Source of the DNA: Patescibacteria group bacterium
Lineage (GTDB): Bacteria > Patescibacteriota > Minisyncoccia > Phycocordibacterales > UBA12445
NCBI GenBank assembly: GCA_022710205.1
Contig: JAKLHJ010000044.1
Location: 1 to 6,333 of the forward strand
DNA: 6,333 nt
Direction of reading: 5' to 3'
This document shows, one piece after another, positions 5,148 to 6,333 of the stretch. Made by a program: the position numbers and the translations under genes. Position 1 is the stretch's first letter, and each line of letters starts with the position of its first letter. Under the pieces are notes generated by a model. That model worked only from the letters and a program-made list of their open reading frames with translations, was not told the origin of the DNA and did no database searches.

Positions 5148-6026
5148 TTACAATTCCAGATTTCTTATCACCTCTCCTATTACATAATACATATCATCTC
5201 CTTCCGGTATCGCTCCATAAAATCTAACGGTATCGCCGATTACAAATCGGGAAAGTTTTGTCGCATACTTTTTATTATTAAGAACAGATGTCTTTGCGCC
5301 AAGTTTTACCGTGTAATCTCTACCCCCCACTGTCACCGTCGCGGTGGTCGGCAATTCCGTCCCGGAAAGAGATTTTAATATACCCTGATAGTTCCTACCG
5401 TTAAAGACACTTAGGTCTATATAAATCTTCACCCTCTTCGCATCCAAAATATTATTAGCGCGGTTCAACACACCCTCTACCTCCAAAACCCTATCGCCGA
5501 CCTTAATATCGTTATATCCTAGTCTCCTGTTGCCCTTATCCACAACAAGGGAGGAGTTGGCCGCAAGAGTAATGGTCTCACCGCTATCTGTCTTAAGAAG
5601 GAATCCGTATGGTGCGGCAGGACCAGTGATTATTCCGGAGAATTTTCCCGCTTGATTCTGGTCGGAAACATTTTTAATCGTTTTCGCAATCACCGTGAGA
5701 TTGTCTGTCCCGATTTCCAGCGAGCCATCCACATTCAGTCTGTCGTCTAGTTTCATTTCCGACACGGCCATTTTCTCGCCATATTTTTTTGTAATAGACG
5801 CCTTATCTGTTTTGACGGTAATTCTGATAGAAGATTCTTCCCAAAACAGACGGCCATATATCGTATTGCCGGCGAACTGTATTATTTTCACATTTTGCGC
5901 GCTTATATTACCGGCTGTGTCTATTTTTATGTCGGAATTTATTTTTTCCGGATTTAAAAGCTGAGCGAATGATACCGTCGGCACAGCTAGAGCTAATATT
6001 AAAACAAGATATATTGTCTTTTTCAT
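5148..6026 (-). CDS. Exported protein with three DUF5666-like beta repeats, function unknown
   Basis: A 292-residue protein with a clear signal peptide (MKKT, hydrophobic core 5-17, cleavage after SFA at 19-21), so it acts outside the membrane. The mature part looks like three divergent copies of one small beta domain, at about 40-120, 127-203 and 211-292. Each has a G.I opening (YGRL, FSGIITG, YQGILKS), a strand pair with T/I/V alternation, and a closing block of the type DRLNVDGSL, VGDRVLEVEGVL or IGDTVRFYGAI. The copy with VGDRV and DAKRVKI fits best the pattern I associate with DUF5666 (OB-fold-like) proteins of CPR bacteria, but this is recalled from the pattern, not searched. There are no cysteines and no catalytic motif. 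A structural, binding or surface role is possible. The ATG at 6026 gives an intact signal peptide. No Shine-Dalgarno sequence is present. Confidence 0.75.
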   Translation of the reverse strand: MKKTIYLVLILALAVPTVSFAQLLNPEKINSDIKIDTAGNISAQNVKIIQFAGNTIYGRLFWEESSIRITVKTDKASITKKYGEKMAVSEMKLDDRLNVDGSLEIGTDNLTVIAKTIKNVSDQNQAGKFSGIITGPAAPYGFLLKTDSGETITLAANSSLVVDKGNRRLGYNDIKVGDRVLEVEGVLNRANNILDAKRVKIYIDLSVFNGRNYQGILKSLSGTELPTTATVTVGGRDYTVKLGAKTSVLNNKKYATKLSRFVIGDTVRFYGAIPEGDDMYYVIGEVIRNLEL

Positions 6027-6066
6027 TTTTATTTATTTTTACATTTTTCTGCTTACGCTTCCTAAT

Positions 6067-6095
6067 ATTATACACGACTTAAGCTATCAACAAAA
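6067..6095 (-). promoter_or_regulatory. Probable promoter of the DUF5666-like gene
   Basis: On the minus strand a perfect -10 TATAAT (6067-6072) is preceded at 17 bp by a weak -35, TTTTGT (6090-6095), which lies inside the T-run of the upstream terminator-like hairpin. Transcription near 6060 would give a leader of about 34 nt to the ATG at 6026. Confidence 0.55.
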
Positions 6096-6115
6096 AAGAC
6101 CCCTTGCAAGAGGCC
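6092..6115 (-). terminator. Second terminator-like hairpin upstream of the DUF5666-like gene
   Basis: Read on the minus strand, GGCCTCTTGCAAGGGGTC folds into a stem of about 7 bp with two G-U pairs and a UGCA loop, then TTTTTT (6092-6097). It is weaker than its neighbour at 6141-6169 and would back it up in stopping transcription from the right-hand gene. Confidence 0.5.
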
Positions 6116-6140
6116 GGGAACTGATTTGATAATATTCCAA

Positions 6141-6169
6141 AAGAAAAGCCCCACGCATTGCATGGGGCT
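6141..6169 (-). terminator. Intrinsic terminator of the right-edge small ORF
   Basis: On the minus strand AGCCCCATGC pairs with GCGTGGGGCT (6147-6156 with 6160-6169, one G-U) around a 3-nt loop, followed by TTTCTTTT. It starts 23 bp after the TAG stop of the small ORF, which supports a real transcript arriving from the right. Confidence 0.85.
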
Positions 6170-6172
6170 AAA

Positions 6173-6190
6173 TAGCGGCCTAGGCCACTA
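6173..6190. repeat. Short perfect palindrome/hairpin after the small ORF
   Basis: GGCCTAGGCC (6177-6186) extends to an 18-bp near-palindrome (TAGCGGCC/GGCCACTA, one wobble). It lies between the TAG stop at 6192 and the terminator hairpin. It could stabilise the mRNA 3' end or may be incidental. Confidence 0.4.
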
Positions 6191-6191
6191 G

Positions 6192-6333
6192 CTACTTGTT
6201 GTCCGTCTTCTGTTCGGGCGCGCCGGGGTTCTTGAGCAGAGCCTCTTTACGCTCCCTCTCGGCCCCACGAAGCTGCTGGTCGACACGATGGATCTCGCGA
6301 GCCACAATCGGAGAGATGGGAGGCATGATATTG
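6192..6333 (-). CDS. Small charged GC-rich ORF of unknown function, possibly partial at its start
   Basis: On the minus strand a frame enters at the window edge and ends at TAG (6192-6194). The first visible ATG is at 6326 and would give 44 residues beginning MPPISPIVARE. Only two codons lie upstream, so the true start may be outside. The product is hydrophilic with a probable helix (about 9-32, rich in E, R, K, Q) and a Pro/Asn tail ending EQKTDNK. I recognise no family. Evidence for coding: about 73% G or C at third positions with only two A-ending codons, and a terminator just downstream. Codon use is unlike the rest of the window: arginine is CGT/CGC in four of five visible cases before the AGG, whereas nusA uses neither codon. 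This may reflect high expression or acquisition from elsewhere. An overlapping open frame exists on the same strand, so the frame choice rests on codon bias. Confidence 0.5.
   Translation of the reverse strand, partial: NIMPPISPIVAREIHRVDQQLRGAERERKEALLKNPGAPEQKTDNK

Noticed and set aside
6039..6044. A start-stop AUG-UAA pair 12 nt upstream of the DUF5666-like start.
   Set aside because: Start-stop pairs occur by chance in such AT-rich leaders, and there is no ribosome binding site in the transcript to load it.

Overview
The window looks like chromosomal DNA from a small-genome bacterium, most likely of the Candidate Phyla Radiation (Patescibacteria, Parcubacteria-like). This is inferred from gene content and style, not from a marker gene. 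NusA is short, with an acidic insertion and no C-terminal AR domains. Most genes have AT-rich leaders without a Shine-Dalgarno sequence, genes are mostly single transcription units each closed by a compact hairpin terminator, and secreted proteins are multi-domain and of CPR-like type. Stops are TAA/TAG and the standard code reads through cleanly, so nothing suggests UGA recoding.

Layout, left to right. (1) 1-316, minus: the first ~105 codons of a small heat-shock protein (Hsp20/alpha-crystallin), cut by the window edge. (2) 381-412: terminator for the next gene. (3) 444-1148, minus: a membrane-anchored or secreted DsbA-like thiol oxidoreductase with a CPFC active site. (4) 1149-1647: a gene-free region between the divergent dsbA-like gene and nusA. 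It holds a two-unit palindromic element (about 1376-1536), then a consensus promoter (TTGACA, 16 bp, TATAAT), then an intrinsic terminator inside the nusA leader. (5) 1648-2844, plus: nusA, followed by a strong terminator. (6) 2934-5087, plus: a 717-residue exported protein joining a lytic-transglycosylase-like domain, a 3D-type double-psi beta-barrel, a cysteine-rich module and a C-terminal L,D-transpeptidase (YkuD) domain. (7) 5099-5127: a bidirectional terminator shared by convergent genes. (8) 5148-6026, minus: an exported protein of three DUF5666-like beta repeats. (9) 6092-6169: two terminator-like hairpins. (10) 6192-6326 or beyond, minus: a small GC-rich charged ORF of unknown function, possibly entering from outside the window.

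How the parts fit. Four themes are present: protein quality control (Hsp20), extracytoplasmic disulfide formation (DsbA-like), transcription elongation/termination (NusA) and cell-wall remodelling or cell-surface proteins (the transglycosylase/L,D-transpeptidase fusion and the DUF5666-like protein). They do not form one operon. The DsbA-like enzyme could oxidise the 11-cysteine module of the fusion protein, an inference from cysteine content and proximity. The best leads are the wall-enzyme fusion, the palindromic element whose right arm supplies the -35 box of nusA, and the intrinsic terminator between that promoter and nusA, which suggests feedback by NusA on its own leader. I see no CRISPR array, tRNA, rRNA, transposase, phage gene or defence system.
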